Counted from the first letter of the stretch, positions 1 to 11,784 are shown. The stretch is 64,000 nt of DNA from Orychophragmus violaceus (GCA_030180135.1 CM058239.1:76081823-76145822); one strand, 5' to 3'. The notes: generated by a model from the letters alone, not told the origin. Numbers and translations: made by a program.

Positions 1-742
1 AGTGCATCATACTGGTGATGGAACAATTCAGAACCATTTTGTCTAAAGTAGAACATATCTTAGCCTTTGTTTGAACAAGTGCATGCTCTGGTTCTTGTTT
101 GCACAATGTGTCTTTGCTGAGCATGTTCTTCTTCTCCAGGGCCTTTGGGACATCACTCTTCTGGTCTAGACAGTAGGTGTGCATATGCTTCCTTTTTGAG
201 AATCTTCGAGGGTATTGTGCTCTGGTTTCCTTCAAGTGAAGTGTAGAAACATACTTCCTGATCATAACCCATTTCAGATTTTCCCAAGTGTTGATAGCTC
301 CTTCTTGATATTTCCACCTTTCATACTTCTCTTGCTTCCACCAAGAATATGCAGTTCTGGTGAGTTGTTTGATGGCATAGGCTAACCTTTCTTCCTTTGG
401 AATGTCATTGTATGAAAACCAGTCATCCATGTCTCTCTCCCATTTTAGATAGTCCTCCGGATAATTGCTTCCTGCAAAACTAGAAATCTGTGGCACAAAG
501 TAATCATAGTATTTTGATACTTGTTGTTGTTGCAGATTAGGTTGTTGTCTCATGGTTCTCCTTGAATGGTCTGGTGGTTTAGGCTCAACATATGTAGCTT
601 CTGGTGCATCTCCAAATCCATTTTCTTCTTCTTGTTGTGCAAGATGGGACTGTTCCAGTTGTGTTAACCTATCACTTATGCCTCTCATTGCATTCAGCAA
701 CTGAGTCATGGCTGTTTGAGCAGCAGCTGCTTCTTCTTCCAT
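1..742 (-). CDS. gag: Gypsy Gag (retrotransposon gag domain), partial
   Basis: Minus-strand reading from ATG at 742-740. I translated about 105 codons by hand and found them open; the remainder to the edge appears open in the same frame but was checked less carefully. It starts with a run of Glu and Ala, followed by a TQLLNAMRGISDRL segment like the start of GYP-2 Gag (minus from 30522). Then comes the gag core with an LKWERDMDDWF motif, matching the EWERDMDEWF motif of GYP-4 Gag near 47450. This core forms the capsid-like shell of the virus-like particle. Truncated by the window edge, so the nucleocapsid and Pol are not seen. Confidence 0.75.
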   Translation of the reverse strand, partial: MEEEAAAAQTAMTQLLNAMRGISDRLTQLEQSHLAQQEEENGFGDAPEATYVEPKPPDHSRRTMRQQPNLQQQQVSKYYDYFVPQISSFAGSNYPEDYLKWERDMDDWFSYNDIPKEERLAYAIKQLTRTAYSWWKQEKYERWKYQEGAINTWENLKWVMIRKYVSTLHLKETRAQYPRRFSKRKHMHTYCLDQKSDVPKALEKKNMLSKDTLCKQEPEHALVQTKAKICSTLDKMVLNCSITSMMH

Positions 743-1426
743 GCTTAGTAGTTCCTGAAACACAAGTTAAACAAAGTATCAATGGGTTCTTAAGTTAAAA
801 ACGAAAATTTAATATGCAATAGGGTCAAATTTGAATTGAGACACTCTAAATAAAGTAAATATGGTCTGGCTAATGAAAACTTATGCAAAAAAGGAAATTG
901 AATGCAAACAGAATATTTTGACTTTTCTATTTGAATTTTGAAATATGCAAAAGGATCTACTTATGAGAAACTGATTCTAGAAAAGTAAACAAACACTTTT
1001 GGTCTTTTTGGTTTATGCAAATCGAGTCAAAACATTAAAAACTTCTTCTTCTTCTTTTCTGGTTTTTATGAAAATGCTACAAGAACACAACTTATGAACT
1101 GATGCAATAAGGACTTTTTCTTTTGGTTTTCGTTTAAGAGATGCAAATCAAACACAATAAAATAGAAACAAACTATTTTTCTTTGGTTTTTAAAGGATGA
1201 ATGAAAACACAGAAAACTAAACTTGATGCAATCACTTTGTTTTTTTTTTTGGTTTTTTTTTTTAATGTAATGAAACTAAGAACAGAAACTATATGAATGC
1301 AATCTACTTTTTTTGTTTTGTTTTTAGATAAGAATGCAATGAAACAGAAAACTATGAATGGATCTATGAATCTAATGTAATAAAAACAATAGTAATGGAT
1401 AGATAACACCTGTTAGGAGCCTTTCG
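743..1426 (-). other. GYP-1 untranslated leader
   Basis: Non-coding stretch between primer site and gag ATG. It is very A/T rich, with several runs of T separated by short gaaa or caaa blocks (for example 1238-1263 and 1309-1324). A similar poorly conserved leader is found in GYP-2 at 30523-31124. I see no ORF or RNA gene in it. Confidence 0.6.
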
Positions 1427-1438
1427 GCTCTGATACCA
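1427..1438 (-). other. Primer binding site of GYP-1 (initiator tRNA-Met type)
   Basis: The plus strand reads GCTCTGATACCA, the reverse complement of TGGTATCAGAGC, which pairs with the 3' end of initiator tRNA-Met in many plant retroelements. It lies two bases inside the LTR edge, as in GYP-2. Confidence 0.9.
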
Positions 1439-1440
1439 GA

Positions 1441-2776
1441 TGATGCAGCCCCAAAGATGAGACTTGATGGATAGTTTGATGGAGGAACAAGCACTGGCTT
1501 TATAGCTCTCTTACTTGTCCGAGATGGATGGAATGAATGGAGTTGGATGGGATTTGTTCTGCTGGTTGTGTAACTCTCTCAGAAACAAATCCAGGAATGT
1601 ATGAAGATGGATTGATGGTCGCCACAAGGTTTATGACAGAACCTTGATAAGACAGAAACAAGAGCAGCTTCTCACTCACTCTCAGGATGAATTCAGAATA
1701 GAACTCACAAAATTTGCTTAAGCAAAAAGGTTTTCTTTATTGATTCTTGGGTAAAATTACACTGCTGTGAGAGGGGACTTTATATAGAGTCCAAACAGCT
1801 ATGCCCTTCAAGGGGTCTTTGAAACAGATTACAAATAAGGAAATGCTTGATTCTAGGACTCTAATGACTCAAATAAAAGAAATACAGACTCTAATTTCGA
1901 AATGCCAAAGAAAACACAAGAAAACAAACTCATTAGTCATAATAATAATTGAAATACTTACCTTGATGAGCTTGGACGAATTATGGCTTGATTTTGAAAG
2001 AAATGTAGCTGTTAGGCTTTAAATGAGGCAATCTTTGCTGAAATGGAAAGTCTTTAAGCCTTGAAAGTTGTGGCATGAATCCATGATGCTTTGGGACGTC
2101 TGGGTCCATGAAGAAAGCATCCAAAACACAGCAGCAATGATAAGGAAAGAGCTGGTTGAGTTTGATTGCATTTGGCTCCAAAAATGGCAAGTTTGGTCTC
2201 TTTTGGTTTTGTATGATCAAGTGTGTTTGGGTGCACCGTAGGATGTGGTTTATAGCTTCTAAATGATCTAAGTGGACTCCCAAAACACTGCAGTATTGAT
2301 ATAATCCCTCTCCAGGTCGCCAAATATGAGTTTGATGCTGCCCAAACTCGTGAGTCTCCAAATAAGGCAAGTCGGGAATCAGCTGGTTTTGAACTTGAAT
2401 AACTTTAAAACCAAAATTGATTTTGTACCAATTCCAATTGGACGTATTCCTCTGATGGGTTGAGTCTCCAGAACAAGTGGGTTTACAACTTGGATCTTCC
2501 TGGTTTGATCTCCATACTTCAATAAGTGTCTGCTGGTCTCCAGAGGATTCCTTTTAAGTCTGCCCAGTTGTAACTTGAATAACTTTCTCATGTTGAAAGC
2601 TTTTGAACCAATTCCTCTTCTCCCTGGTTCCCTGATGAGCTGAGAGTCTGGAACAGGTTGCTTTGTGGTTTAAATCCTCCTGGTTGGAAAGATATACTCC
2701 AATACATGCACCTATGTCTCTGGTGCATTCAAACTGCTCCTCCTTAGTTGGGTGATTTATGTCCTTTCCATGCTCA
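1441..2776 (-). repeat. GYP-1 5' LTR (1336 bp)
   Basis: Bounded on the plus strand by TGATGCAGCC at 1441 next to the primer site and by ...ATGCTCA at 2776, where copia sequence begins. Its inner part (TGATGCAGCCCCAA, and a block around 1790-1860 with GCTATGCCCTTC) is shared with the GYP-2 LTR (TGATACAGCCCCAA at 36896, GCTATGCCCTTC near 37248). The outer part is much longer than in GYP-2 and contains a degenerate duplication. Confidence 0.7.
2391..2755 (-). repeat. Degenerate tandem duplication in the GYP-1 LTR (two units of about 180-190 bp)
   Basis: Two consecutive blocks share the same ordered words: AACTTGAATAACTTT, then AACCAATTCC or a near match, then CTGATG-G-TGAG-GTCT, then a GGAACA segment, then TCCTCCTGGTT, then TACTCCAATA. 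The first block runs about 2391-2570 and the second about 2572-2755. The units are clearly diverged, so the duplication is old. It lies in what would be U3 of the minus-strand LTR. Confidence 0.6.
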
Positions 2777-5411
2777 CATTTCAATGCTAAGATCAAAATT
2801 TTTAGATCAGACAAAGGTGGTGAATACACAAGCAATGCCTTCGAGCAACACTTGTCCAAGCTTGGGATTCTTCATCAAACAAGCTGTCCCTACACTCCAC
2901 AACAAAATGGAGTGGCTGAGAGGAAGAACATACATCTGATGGAAGTGGCAAGGTCCATGATGTTCTACAAGAATGTCCCTAAGAATTTTTGGGGAGATGC
3001 AGTCATGACTGCTTGTTACTTGATCAACAGAACTCCCACAAAAGTTCTCAAGGATCAATCTCCATTTCAGGTATTAAACAAAACCAATCCATTAGTTAAT
3101 CACTTACGTGTGTTTGGATGTCTTTGCTTTGTGTTAATACCAGGAGAACAAAGGGATAAATTGGATGCTAAGAGCACCAAAGCCATGTTCATTGGATATT
3201 CTACAACACAAAAAGGATACAAGTGTTATGTGCCTGAAACAAGGAAGGTTTTGATTTCAAGAGATGTGAAGTTTATGGAGACAAGAGGTTTCTATGATGA
3301 AAGGAATTGGGATAGTTTGAAGGACCTTCCAACATCTCAATCAGACCGGGCTGAGAACTTAAGGAGAATTATGGAAAGCCTTGGAATTGGTATGCCTTCA
3401 CAACCGGTTGCAACAAGCCCGGCTCCTACAGTACCAGTAGTACCTTCAGAAGCTCCACACGAATCAGCCCAGCTTGATCCTGAGGGGGACACTCAAGAAT
3501 CAGCTCCAGAACCAGCTCCAGAACCGCAAGAATCTGATTCATCTACACACGATCAAGCTGAGAATGAGGAGCATGAAGAACATGAGGTAGAACCTGAGGA
3601 GTTAGATCATCATAATGAAGAGGTGGAACATCACAACGAAGAAGTTGAGCAGGAACAGCCGGTCCAGGTAAATGAGAAACAAGTTCAGGTGTTAAGAAGG
3701 AGTACAAGGGAGAAAAAGGATCCATCAGAATGGAAGAAGACTAGAGTCTACTTCAACAGCAATGCAGTAGCTCATCCCACTCAAGCGGTTTGCAGTTTAG
3801 CTCATGTACCTTTGGAACATCAGGTGTTCATTGGGAAGTTGGATCAAGAGCATGTACCAACAACTTATGAAGAGGCCAAAGGAGATAAGAGGTGGATGCA
3901 GGCTGTTGATGAAGAGACCAAAGCTATGGAGAACAATGAGACTTGGTATGAAGCTGACCTACCTAAGGGCAAGAAGGCAGTGACTTCTAAATGGGTTTTC
4001 ACTATCAAGTATCAAAGCAATGGAGAGATTGAAAGGTACAAAGCAAGACTAGTTGCAAGAGGCTTCACTCAAACCTATGGAAAGGACTACTTGGATACCT
4101 TTGCACCAGTAGCTAAGCTTCACACAGTTAGGATCATCTTGTCACTAGCAACAAACCTTGATTGGGAACTTTGGCAAATGGATGTCAAGAATGCATTCCT
4201 TCAAGGAGAGCTTGAAGATGAGGTATACATGAGACCACCTTCTGGTCTTGAGAACATTGTGAAACCAGGGAAGGTGCTAAGGCTCAAGAAGGCTATCTAT
4301 GGACTCAAGCAATCACCTAGAGCTTGGTACCATAAGTTGAGCTCAACCCTTATGCAAAAAGGATTCAAGAGATCGGAGGGAGACCATACCTTGTTTACTC
4401 TTCAAGATCAGGAAGGTATCATTGTCATCCTTGTTTATGTTGATGAGATTATCATTTCAGGGAGTAACAAGTCAGGTATTCAAGAAACTAAAGCTTATCT
4501 TAAATCTGTGTTTGATATTAAGGATCTTGGCACTCTAAAGTACTTCCTTGGGATAGTAGTTTGTCGTTCTGATGAAGGACTCTTCTTATCTCAAAGGAAG
4601 TACACACTTGATTTATTGTCTGAAGCAGGAAAGATTGGATCAAGACCAGCTAAGACACCATTGGAGGAAGGCTACAAAGTCATAAGAGAGGGGGAGCTTG
4701 AAGACAGACCATTTGAGGACATCACTCAATATAGAAGGCTTGTTGGTAAGCTCATCTACTTAACTATAACCAGACCTGACTTGTGCTTTTCTGTGAACCA
4801 GATAAGCCAACACATGCAAGCACCAAAAGTGCATCATTGGGACATGGTTCAGAGGATACTAAGATACCTAAGTGGCACTCCCGGGCAAGGCATTTGGATG
4901 GGCTGCAATCAAAACACAGAGATAGTTGGGTATTGTGATGCTGATTGGGCAGGAGATAGAGTGGACAGGAGGTCTACTACTGGGTATTGTACTTTCATTG
5001 GAAGAAATCTGGTTACTTGGAAAAGCAAGAAGCAGAAGATAGTGTCATGTTCAAGTGGAAGCTGAGTATAGAGCAATGAGGAAGCTAGCAACAGAATTGG
5101 CATGGATCAAGGGTCTTCATGTGGATTTGGGGATTGAGACTCCAACACCAATCACAATGCACTGTGATAACCAAGCAGCCATTCACATTGCTTCAAATTC
5201 AGTCTTCCATGAGAGAACCAAGCATATAGAAGTGGACTGCTATAAAGTGAGACAAATGATAGAGCAAGGAATTGTGCTGCCATGCTTTACAAGGAGTGAG
5301 GATCAACTTGCTGATGTTTTCACTAAGGCAGCAAGTCAAAGGTTTTGTGAGTCCATTCACTCAAAGCTAGGGCTCATGGACACTCCTCACACGCATTCTC
5401 CTAGACCTTGA
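2777..5411 (+). pseudogene. pol: COP-1 gag-pol remnant: integrase core, RT, RNase H
   Basis: The frame is open from the junction to a stop at 5065. It contains the second catalytic Asp of integrase in an RSDKGGEYT context (normally RSDNGGEY), a PQQNGVAERKN motif with the third acidic residue, a proline/glutamate-rich linker, the RT fingers and palm (KARLVARGFTQTYG, MDVKNAFLQGELEDEVYM), and RNase H (CDADWAGD). The RT catalytic box reads YVDE instead of YVDD (Glu codon at 4445-4447), which should abolish polymerase activity. A frameshift near 5055-5060, in the stretch normally reading CSSAEAEYRAM, moves the last 118 codons into another frame (to 5411). Confidence 0.9.
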
Positions 5412-5428
5412 AACTCATACTCTTTTCC

Positions 5429-5469
5429 CCTAAGTATAGTTTTGTCCCAAGAGGTTTTCTATACTTAGG
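5429..5469 (+). other. Stem-loop 1 of COP-1 3' UTR
   Basis: Arms CCTAAGTATAG (5429-5439) and CTATACTTAGG (5459-5469) are perfect reverse complements (11 bp). The loop is TTTTGTCCCAAGAGGTTTT. The same loop with different but still complementary arms occurs in COP-2, -3, -4, -5 and -10. Confidence 0.85.
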
Positions 5470-5497
5470 TTTTTAATGAGGTGAGTCTTCATGGTTC

Positions 5498-5541
5498 CAA
5501 GCTTGATCTCAATTCCCATGAGATTCAAGCTTGAGGGGGAG
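5498..5541 (+). other. Stem-loop 2 and polypurine tract of COP-1
   Basis: Arms CAAGCTTGATCTCA (5498-5511) and TGAGATTCAAGCTTG (5519-5533) pair with one bulged base. The purine tract AGGGGGAG (5534-5541) follows directly and primes plus-strand synthesis; the LTR begins at 5542. Confidence 0.8.
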
Positions 5542-5903
5542 TATTGAGATGAAGAATTGATATGGCTCAGCTCATATTTGAATGCATATGACCGTTGGAA
5601 GAAACTACAAAGGAGGCGCCACTTTGTTGCCTTACCCGGATGGAGAATCTCTTTCCTAAAGGGGATATTACATCATTCCATGTTTGTATAGCTGATTTTA
5701 TTACTTACCCTAGTTGTATTCTCATATATATACTCTGTAAATCCTGTTGATGAATATACACAGAGAATTATTCTTCTCTACAGCCGCCTCCTTACTCTCT
5801 CTCTCTCTAAGCGCACAAGAACCCTAATTTGGTTCTTGGTGTGTTCTTCACAATTCTACTTCATTCTAACTGATTCTCTGACACTAAATCTCTTATTCTT
5901 ACA
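5542..5903 (+). repeat. COP-1 3' LTR (362 bp)
   Basis: Starts TATTGAGATG immediately after the purine tract and ends TTCTTACA at 5903, where gypsy RT coding sequence resumes on the other strand. It contains a TATATATA-like element near 5725-5735 and a CT-rich stretch (5797-5808) typical of the transcribed part of copia LTRs. The first dinucleotide is TA rather than TG. Confidence 0.8.
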
Positions 5904-6667
5904 CTCATCATCCACCTTAATTCCCTGTGAACTTACAACAAATCCTAGGAAAACCAATTGATCAGTGCAAAAGATGCATTTCTTTAAGTTTGCATAAAGG
6001 CCTTCTGATCTAAGTGTTTGCATAACCTGTTCTAGATGCTTAACATGATCATCCAAGCAGTGGCTATAAATCAGTATGTCATCAAAGTATACTACCACAA
6101 ACTTGCAAATAAAAGCTCTTAGAACCTGGTTCATTAGTCTCATGAATGTGCTGGGAGCATTGGTGAGACCAAATGGCATGACAAGCCATTCATACAGTCC
6201 TTGCTTGGTTTTGAATGATGTTTTCCACTCATCTCCTTCTCTCATTCTAACTTGATGATATCCACTCTTCAAGTCTATCTTTGAGAAGATGGTTTCTCCA
6301 CTAAGCTCATCAAGCATGTCATCAAGTCTTGGGATTGGATGTATGTACTTGATTGTGATGTTGTTGATGGCCCTGCAATCAACACACATTCTCCATGTAC
6401 CATCTTTCTTTGGAACGAGCAGAACTAGTACTGCACATGGACTCAAGCTCTCCCTGATATATCCTTTTGACATAAGCTATTGAACTTGCTTTTCCAGCTC
6501 CTTAGCTTCTTCTGGATTCACTCTATAAGCTGGTCTGTTGGGTAATGGAGCTCCTGGTACCAAATCAATTTGGTGTACAATGCCTCTCAAAGGTGGAAGT
6601 CCAGCTAGTATGTCTTCTGGAAACACATCTTTGAATCTGTCCAATAGCTCAGACATGGCCAAGGGAT
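5904..6667 (-). pseudogene. pol: GYP-2 reverse transcriptase segment
   Basis: Minus-strand gypsy RT. From 6662 down it shows the pre-RT segment LLDRFKDVFPEDI with LPPLRGIVHQIDL, then VLLVPKKDGTWRMCVDCRAIN (fingers), the palm motif with FSKIDLKSGYHQ, and the catalytic box YFDDILIYS near 6065-6090. One in-frame stop sits at about 6474-6476, just before the MSKGYI segment. The reading ends at 5904 where COP-1 was inserted. 6663-6667 (GGGAT) is the first copy of the target duplication made by COP-2. Confidence 0.9.
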
Positions 6668-7188
6668 TGTTGGAATGAAGGAGAAAGAAGTAACAAGAAG
6701 TGTGTGACAAGTAAAGGTAGCCGGTTAGGGTTTATGAGGAGATGAAGAGCCGGATGATGTCTTGTGCAATTGTTGGGATTTGGGGACTAAAAAAACATGT
6801 GACTTTGTTTGTTTATAGTTTGGTTAAGTCCCCAACATAGTACCAACATGTCTGGAATGAATCAGAAGCGCAGGAAGACTGATCTCAAGGCTGAACACAC
6901 CACTCTCTCTCCTCAGTAAGCTGTCGCTATCTACATTGGAGCCGTTACCACTCTCTTGTCTTCTTCTTCTTTGTTTATTGTTTTACTTATCCAGAACCCT
7001 AGTTTCATCTCTATATAAGCATTGTAACACATAAACATCAAGATAAGTTAAGGGAATCATTTCCTAAACTCTCAATCTCTCTTCACTCTCTCGGTTACAC
7101 TCTTTCTCGCTCATAAACCCTAATCGGGTACATGAGCTTCTCTCTTCAAGAACTCACCAAGAACTCTTCCTAATCTCAAAATCTCACA
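6668..7188 (+). repeat. COP-2 5' LTR
   Basis: Starts TGTTGGAATG after the GGGAT duplication and ends AATCTCACA immediately before the primer site. Likely promoter landmarks: TATATAAG at 7012-7019 and a CT-rich run around 7071-7110. Unlike the other copia LTRs here it has the canonical TG start. Confidence 0.95.
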
Positions 7189-7200
7189 TGGTATCAGAGC
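7189..7200 (+). other. COP-2 primer binding site
   Basis: TGGTATCAGAGC directly abuts the LTR end; it is complementary to the 3' end of initiator tRNA-Met. Confidence 0.95.
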
Positions 7201-7381
7201 CTTAAAGCTTCTGTACCTAATCTCTCTTCCGCAAATACTCTGAATCTCTCTCTTCTGTTCTCAATACTCATTTTAATCTCATTTACTCTCGGTTAACTTC
7301 ATCTTATACTACCCGGTTAGTTCTTTCTTGTTCTCTACTCTTTTGAAACCTTTTCTCTTGAATCTCTATCATTACTCAGTC

Positions 7382-10300
7382 ATGGAAAACTCAAGGGTGA
7401 TTATCCCAGTGACTCTTAAGGGAGCCAACTACTTGGTGTGGGCTAGAATGGCCAAAAGTGCTCTCGGTGGGAGGGGCTTGTGGAAGCATGTCATCAGTGA
7501 CACTGCTCCAATGAAGTTGAGAAAAGCTGAGCCCAAAGGTGAAGCTGTTAAAGGAGGATCTGAAGCTGAGGCTAAGGCTGATGAAGAGGCTGTTGAAGAA
7601 ACAGCTCTTGAAAATGAAGAATGGACTCAAGGAGACCAACATGTTCTGTCCATCCTTCAAAGCTCTCTTGAACCTTCTCTTTTGGAGGCTTACTCTTACT
7701 GTGAGAGCTCTAAGGATTTATGGGACACCTTGTACAAGGTCTATGGCAACATGTCTAACCTCAGTAGGGTGTTTGAAGTGAAGATGGCCATCAACAATCT
7801 GAGCCAAGAAGATATGGAGTTCAAGCAACACTTTGGGAAGTTTAGATCATTGTGGGCAGAGTTGGAAATGCTGAGGCCACCAACAGTTGATCCACAGGTT
7901 CTAAATGAGAGGAGGGAACAAGACAAGGTGTTTTCACTCTTGCTAACCCTCAATCCAGCTTACAATGGTCTTATCACACACATGTTGAGGGCAGAAACTC
8001 TTCCCAACCTAGATGAAGTGTGTGCACAAATCCAAAAGGAGCAAGGATCCTTTGGGTTGTTTGGAAGGAAAGGTGAGCTAGCCACTGCTCACAAAGGCGC
8101 TTACAAGCTTGAGGAAAGAAGGATCCCTGGTGTTTGTGACCATTGCAAGAGGAAGGGCCATTTCAAGGACAAATGTTGGTTACTTCATCCCCATCTCAAG
8201 CCGGCTTTCACCAACAAGTTCAAGGACCAGAGAGCTCATTACTCAAGTGAATCAACTCATGCTCATGCTGCTGGTGCTCCTGGTGCTTCTACCTCTTCAA
8301 ACCGTGGTGGAAATGATTGTAGAGAGATGGTACCAGCCTTTGCTCCTGCTCCTAATGTGGCGCCTCAGAATGAGTTGGTGAGGAAGTCTGATCTTGATGC
8401 ACTCATCAAAGCCTTCAAGGAAGGTGCTGGTAATGTTTTTGGTAGCTCCTTTCATGCTTTAATCAATCACAAAGCTCTAGTATCTGATCATAAACCATTG
8501 ATAGTAGATTCAGGGGCTTCACATCACATGATTAGTGATTTGAACTTAATTAAAGATGTTAAGCCTACTCTAGGGAATGTTGTGATTGCTAATGGTGAAA
8601 GGATTCCAATTAAAGGCATAGGAAATGTTAGGTTGTTTGACAGAGAATCAAAAGCCTTTTACATGCCTAGTTTTACATCAAACTTGCTAATGTTAAGAGA
8701 GTAGCTACTGATCTTAAATGCAATGTTATTTTCAGTCCTAATGATGTGATTTTTCAGGATATTAAGACAAGTAAGTTGCTTGGAAAGGGTGTGACAAAGG
8801 ATGAGTTATACATGCTTGAAGACACCAACCTTGCATCTGAATTATCTCCTACTGTTTTTAGCTCTACTCTAGTTAATGATTCTGTTTGGCATGCTAGACT
8901 TGGTCACCCTCACTCTCGTGTCTTAGGTTTATTGTTGCCCTTTGTTTCTTTTAAAAATGATGATTGTGAAGCATGTATCCTTGGTAAACATTGCAAATCA
9001 GTCTTTCCTAGTTCTAAAACCGTGTATGCAAACTGCTTTGATCTTGTTCACTCTGATGTTTGGACTGCTCCATGTGTTTCTATAGAAAACCATAAGTACT
9101 TTGTGACATTCATTGATGAGAAATCCAAGTACACTTGGTTAACATTGATTCAATCTAAAGATAGGGTGTTAGAAGCATTCACAAACTTTCAAACCTATGT
9201 ATCTAACAACTTTAATGCCAAGATTAAGATATTTAGGTCTGATAATGGTGGGGAATACACAAGCAATGCATTTAAGCAACATCTTGCAAAACATGGGATC
9301 ATTCACCAAACAAACTGTCCATACACTCCACAACAAAATGGTGTGGCTGAGAGAAAGAATAGACATTTTGATGGAGGTGGCCAGATCAATCATGTTCCAT
9401 ACAAATGTTCCAAAAAGGTTTTGGAGTGATGATGTGATGTCTGCCTGTGATCTAATCAATAGGACACCCACCAGAGTTCTACAAGATGTTTCACCATATC
9501 AGGTATTAAACAAAACCAAACCCTCAATTCATCACTTACGTGTGTTTGGATGTTTGTGTTTTGTTTTAAAACCAGGAGAGCAGAGAGATAAGCTGGATCA
9601 TAAGAGTGTTAAGGCAATGTTCATTGGGTATTCTACAAGCCAAATAGGATACAAGTGCTATGTACCAGAAACTAGAAGGGTATTGGTCTCTGGAGATGTC
9701 AAGTTTGTGGAGTCAAAGGGTTTTTATGAAGAGAAGAGCTGGGAGAGCCTTAAGGACCTTCCTCATAACCCCTCTGATCGTGCCAACAACCTAAGAATGA
9801 TTCTAGAGAGCCTTGGTATTGCGCAGCCAAAAAGGAGTGAGGAGACTCAAGTGGACAAACCGGCTGAGGAAACTCACATTGTAGATGAATCTATCCACCT
9901 TGATCATGAGGGGGTAATGAAGATGAACCACATGCTGATGATTCTGCCACACATGATCAAGATGATAGAGAAGAGCTAGCTGGTTAACAAATGGAATCTG
10001 AAGTTATACAAGAAGAACATGAAGCAGCCGTGGAAGAAGAACCTGAAGTTGTGCAACAACAACAGCCGGTTCAAGTGCTTAGAAGAAGTACTAGAGAGAG
10101 GAAGGATCCATCTGAATGGAAGAAGACTAGAGTGTACTACAACAGCAATGCAGTAGCTCATCCAACACAAGCTGTTTGCACACTTGCTCACTTCCCAACT
10201 GAGCACAAGGTGTTTATGGGTGCTATTGATGCTGAATGGGTTCCTAAAACCTATGAAGAAGCTAAGGAGCACAAGAAGTGGACTGATGCAGTTGGAGAAG

Positions 10301-11784
10301 AGATCAAGGCAATGGAAAACAACAACACTTGGTATGAAACAGATTTACCAAGGAAGAAGAAGGCAGTGAGTTCCAAATGGGTTTTCACTATCAAATACAA
10401 GAGCAATGGAGAGATAGAGAGGTACAAGGCCAGATTAGTTGCAAGAGGGTTTACACAAACCTACGGAGAGGATTATAGAGATACTTTTGCACCAGTAGCC
10501 AAGCTCCATACAGTGAGAGTGATTATGTCCTTAGCAATAAACTTGGAATGGGATTTGCACCAAATGGATGTCAAGAATGCATTTCTCCAAGGAGAGCTAG
10601 AGGATGAGGTTTATATGACTCCACCACCTGGTCTTTAAGGCATGGTTATTCAAGGAAAGGTTCTGAGGTTGAAGAAGGCAATCTATGGACTCAAACAATC
10701 TCCTAGAGCTTGGTACCACAAGCTAAGCACAACTCTCATGGAAAAGGGTTTTAGTAGATCAGAAGCTGATCATACTCTTTTCACTAAATCAAGCCAAGAA
10801 GGTATTGTTGTCATTCTCATTTATGTAGATGATATCATCATCTCAGGGAGTGACAAGGTAGGAATACAAGCTTGCAAAGATCATTTGAAATCTGTGTTTG
10901 ATATCAAAGATCTTGGTGAACTAAAGTACTTCCTAGGGATAGAAGTGTGCCGATCCAAAGAAGGCCTCTTCTTATCACAAAGGAAGTACACTCTTGATTT
11001 ATTGAGTGAAGCAGGTAAACTCAATGGAAAGACAGCCAGGACACCCCTTGAAGAAGGCTACAAAGTCACAAAAGAGGGGGAGATTGCAAAGGAGCCATTT
11101 GGAGATATTACACTCTATAGGAGGATGGTTGGTAAGCTGATTTATCTTACCATTACACGGCCTGATTTGTGTTTTGCAGTGAACCAGGTGAGCCAGCATA
11201 TGCAAGCTCCAATGATGCATCATTGGAACATGGTGGACCGGATCCTAAGGTACCTCAATGGATCTACTGGCCAAGGGATATGGATGGGGTGCAATCAAAG
11301 CACAGAGATTGTAGGATATTGTGATGCAGATTGGGCAGGAGATAGAGAGGATAGGAGGTCCACTTCAGGCTATTGTACATTAATTGGAGGCAATCTTGTG
11401 ACTTGGAAAACAAAGAAACAGAAGGTGGTATCTTGTTCAAGTGCAGAGGCAGAGTATAGAGCCATGAGGAAGCTTACCAATGAGTTGACATGGCTGAAGG
11501 CTTTACTTGAAGATTTGGGCATTGATCAACCAACTCCAATCACAATGCATTGTGATAATCAGGCTGCAATACACATAGCTTCCAACTCAGTGTTTCATGA
11601 GAGAACAAAGCACATAGAGGTGGATTATCACAAGGTGAGGCAGAAGGTTCAAGAAGGTGTGATCTTACCTTGTTACACAAGAAGCTCGGATCAACTAGCA
11701 GACATTTTCACCAAGGCTGCTAGCTTGAAGGTTTGTGAGTTGATTCTTCCTAAGCTTGGACTCATTGACCTTTCCCAAGCTTGA
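7382..11784 (+). pseudogene. gag-pol: COP-2 gag-pol with frameshifts and a stop
   Basis: ATG at 7382 in a MENSRVIIPVTL context, the same start as COP-3, -4 and -8. Gag is intact through a CCHC knuckle (CDHCKRKGHFKDKC) and a protease DSGASHHM motif. Lesions: a frameshift near 8690 giving a stop at 8702-8704 inside the usual SNLLSVKR segment; a frameshift near 9366 after PQQNGVAERKN; a frame change around 9977-9991 in the acidic linker; and an in-frame TAA at 10636-10638 after MTPPPGL. Integrase DDE residues, RT box YVDDIIISG (near 10830) and RNase H CDADWAGD are all present in pieces. A continuous protein cannot be made. Confidence 0.95.

Larger units (their letters stand above)
1..2776 (-). 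mobile_element. GYP-1: Ty3/gypsy element, 5' part only (runs off left edge)
   Basis: A minus-strand gypsy element seen from its 5' LTR (right) into gag (left). Order on the minus strand: LTR 2776-1441, primer site 1438-1427, AT-rich leader, gag from 742. The right boundary is where sequence homologous to copia integrase starts abruptly at 2777, so GYP-1 looks inserted into COP-1 and the rest of both elements should lie left of the window. The 5-bp target duplication cannot be tested because the other end is missing. Its LTR start resembles that of GYP-2 (36896), so the two are related families. Confidence 0.8.
2777..5903 (+). mobile_element. COP-1: Ty1/copia element, 3' part (5' part displaced by GYP-1)
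   Basis: Plus-strand copia sequence starting abruptly inside integrase at 2777 and ending with an LTR at 5903. On the far side (5904) the reverse transcriptase of the minus-strand gypsy GYP-2 resumes, so COP-1 is inserted in GYP-2 and was itself split by GYP-1. The expected target duplication (CTCAT at 5904-5908) cannot be checked because the other flank is off the window. Confidence 0.85.

Noticed and set aside
1173..1409. Minus-strand 78-codon ORF with a hydrophobic start
   Set aside because: Falls in the T-rich leader of GYP-1; its Lys/Phe-rich composition is a by-product of poly-A/T runs.
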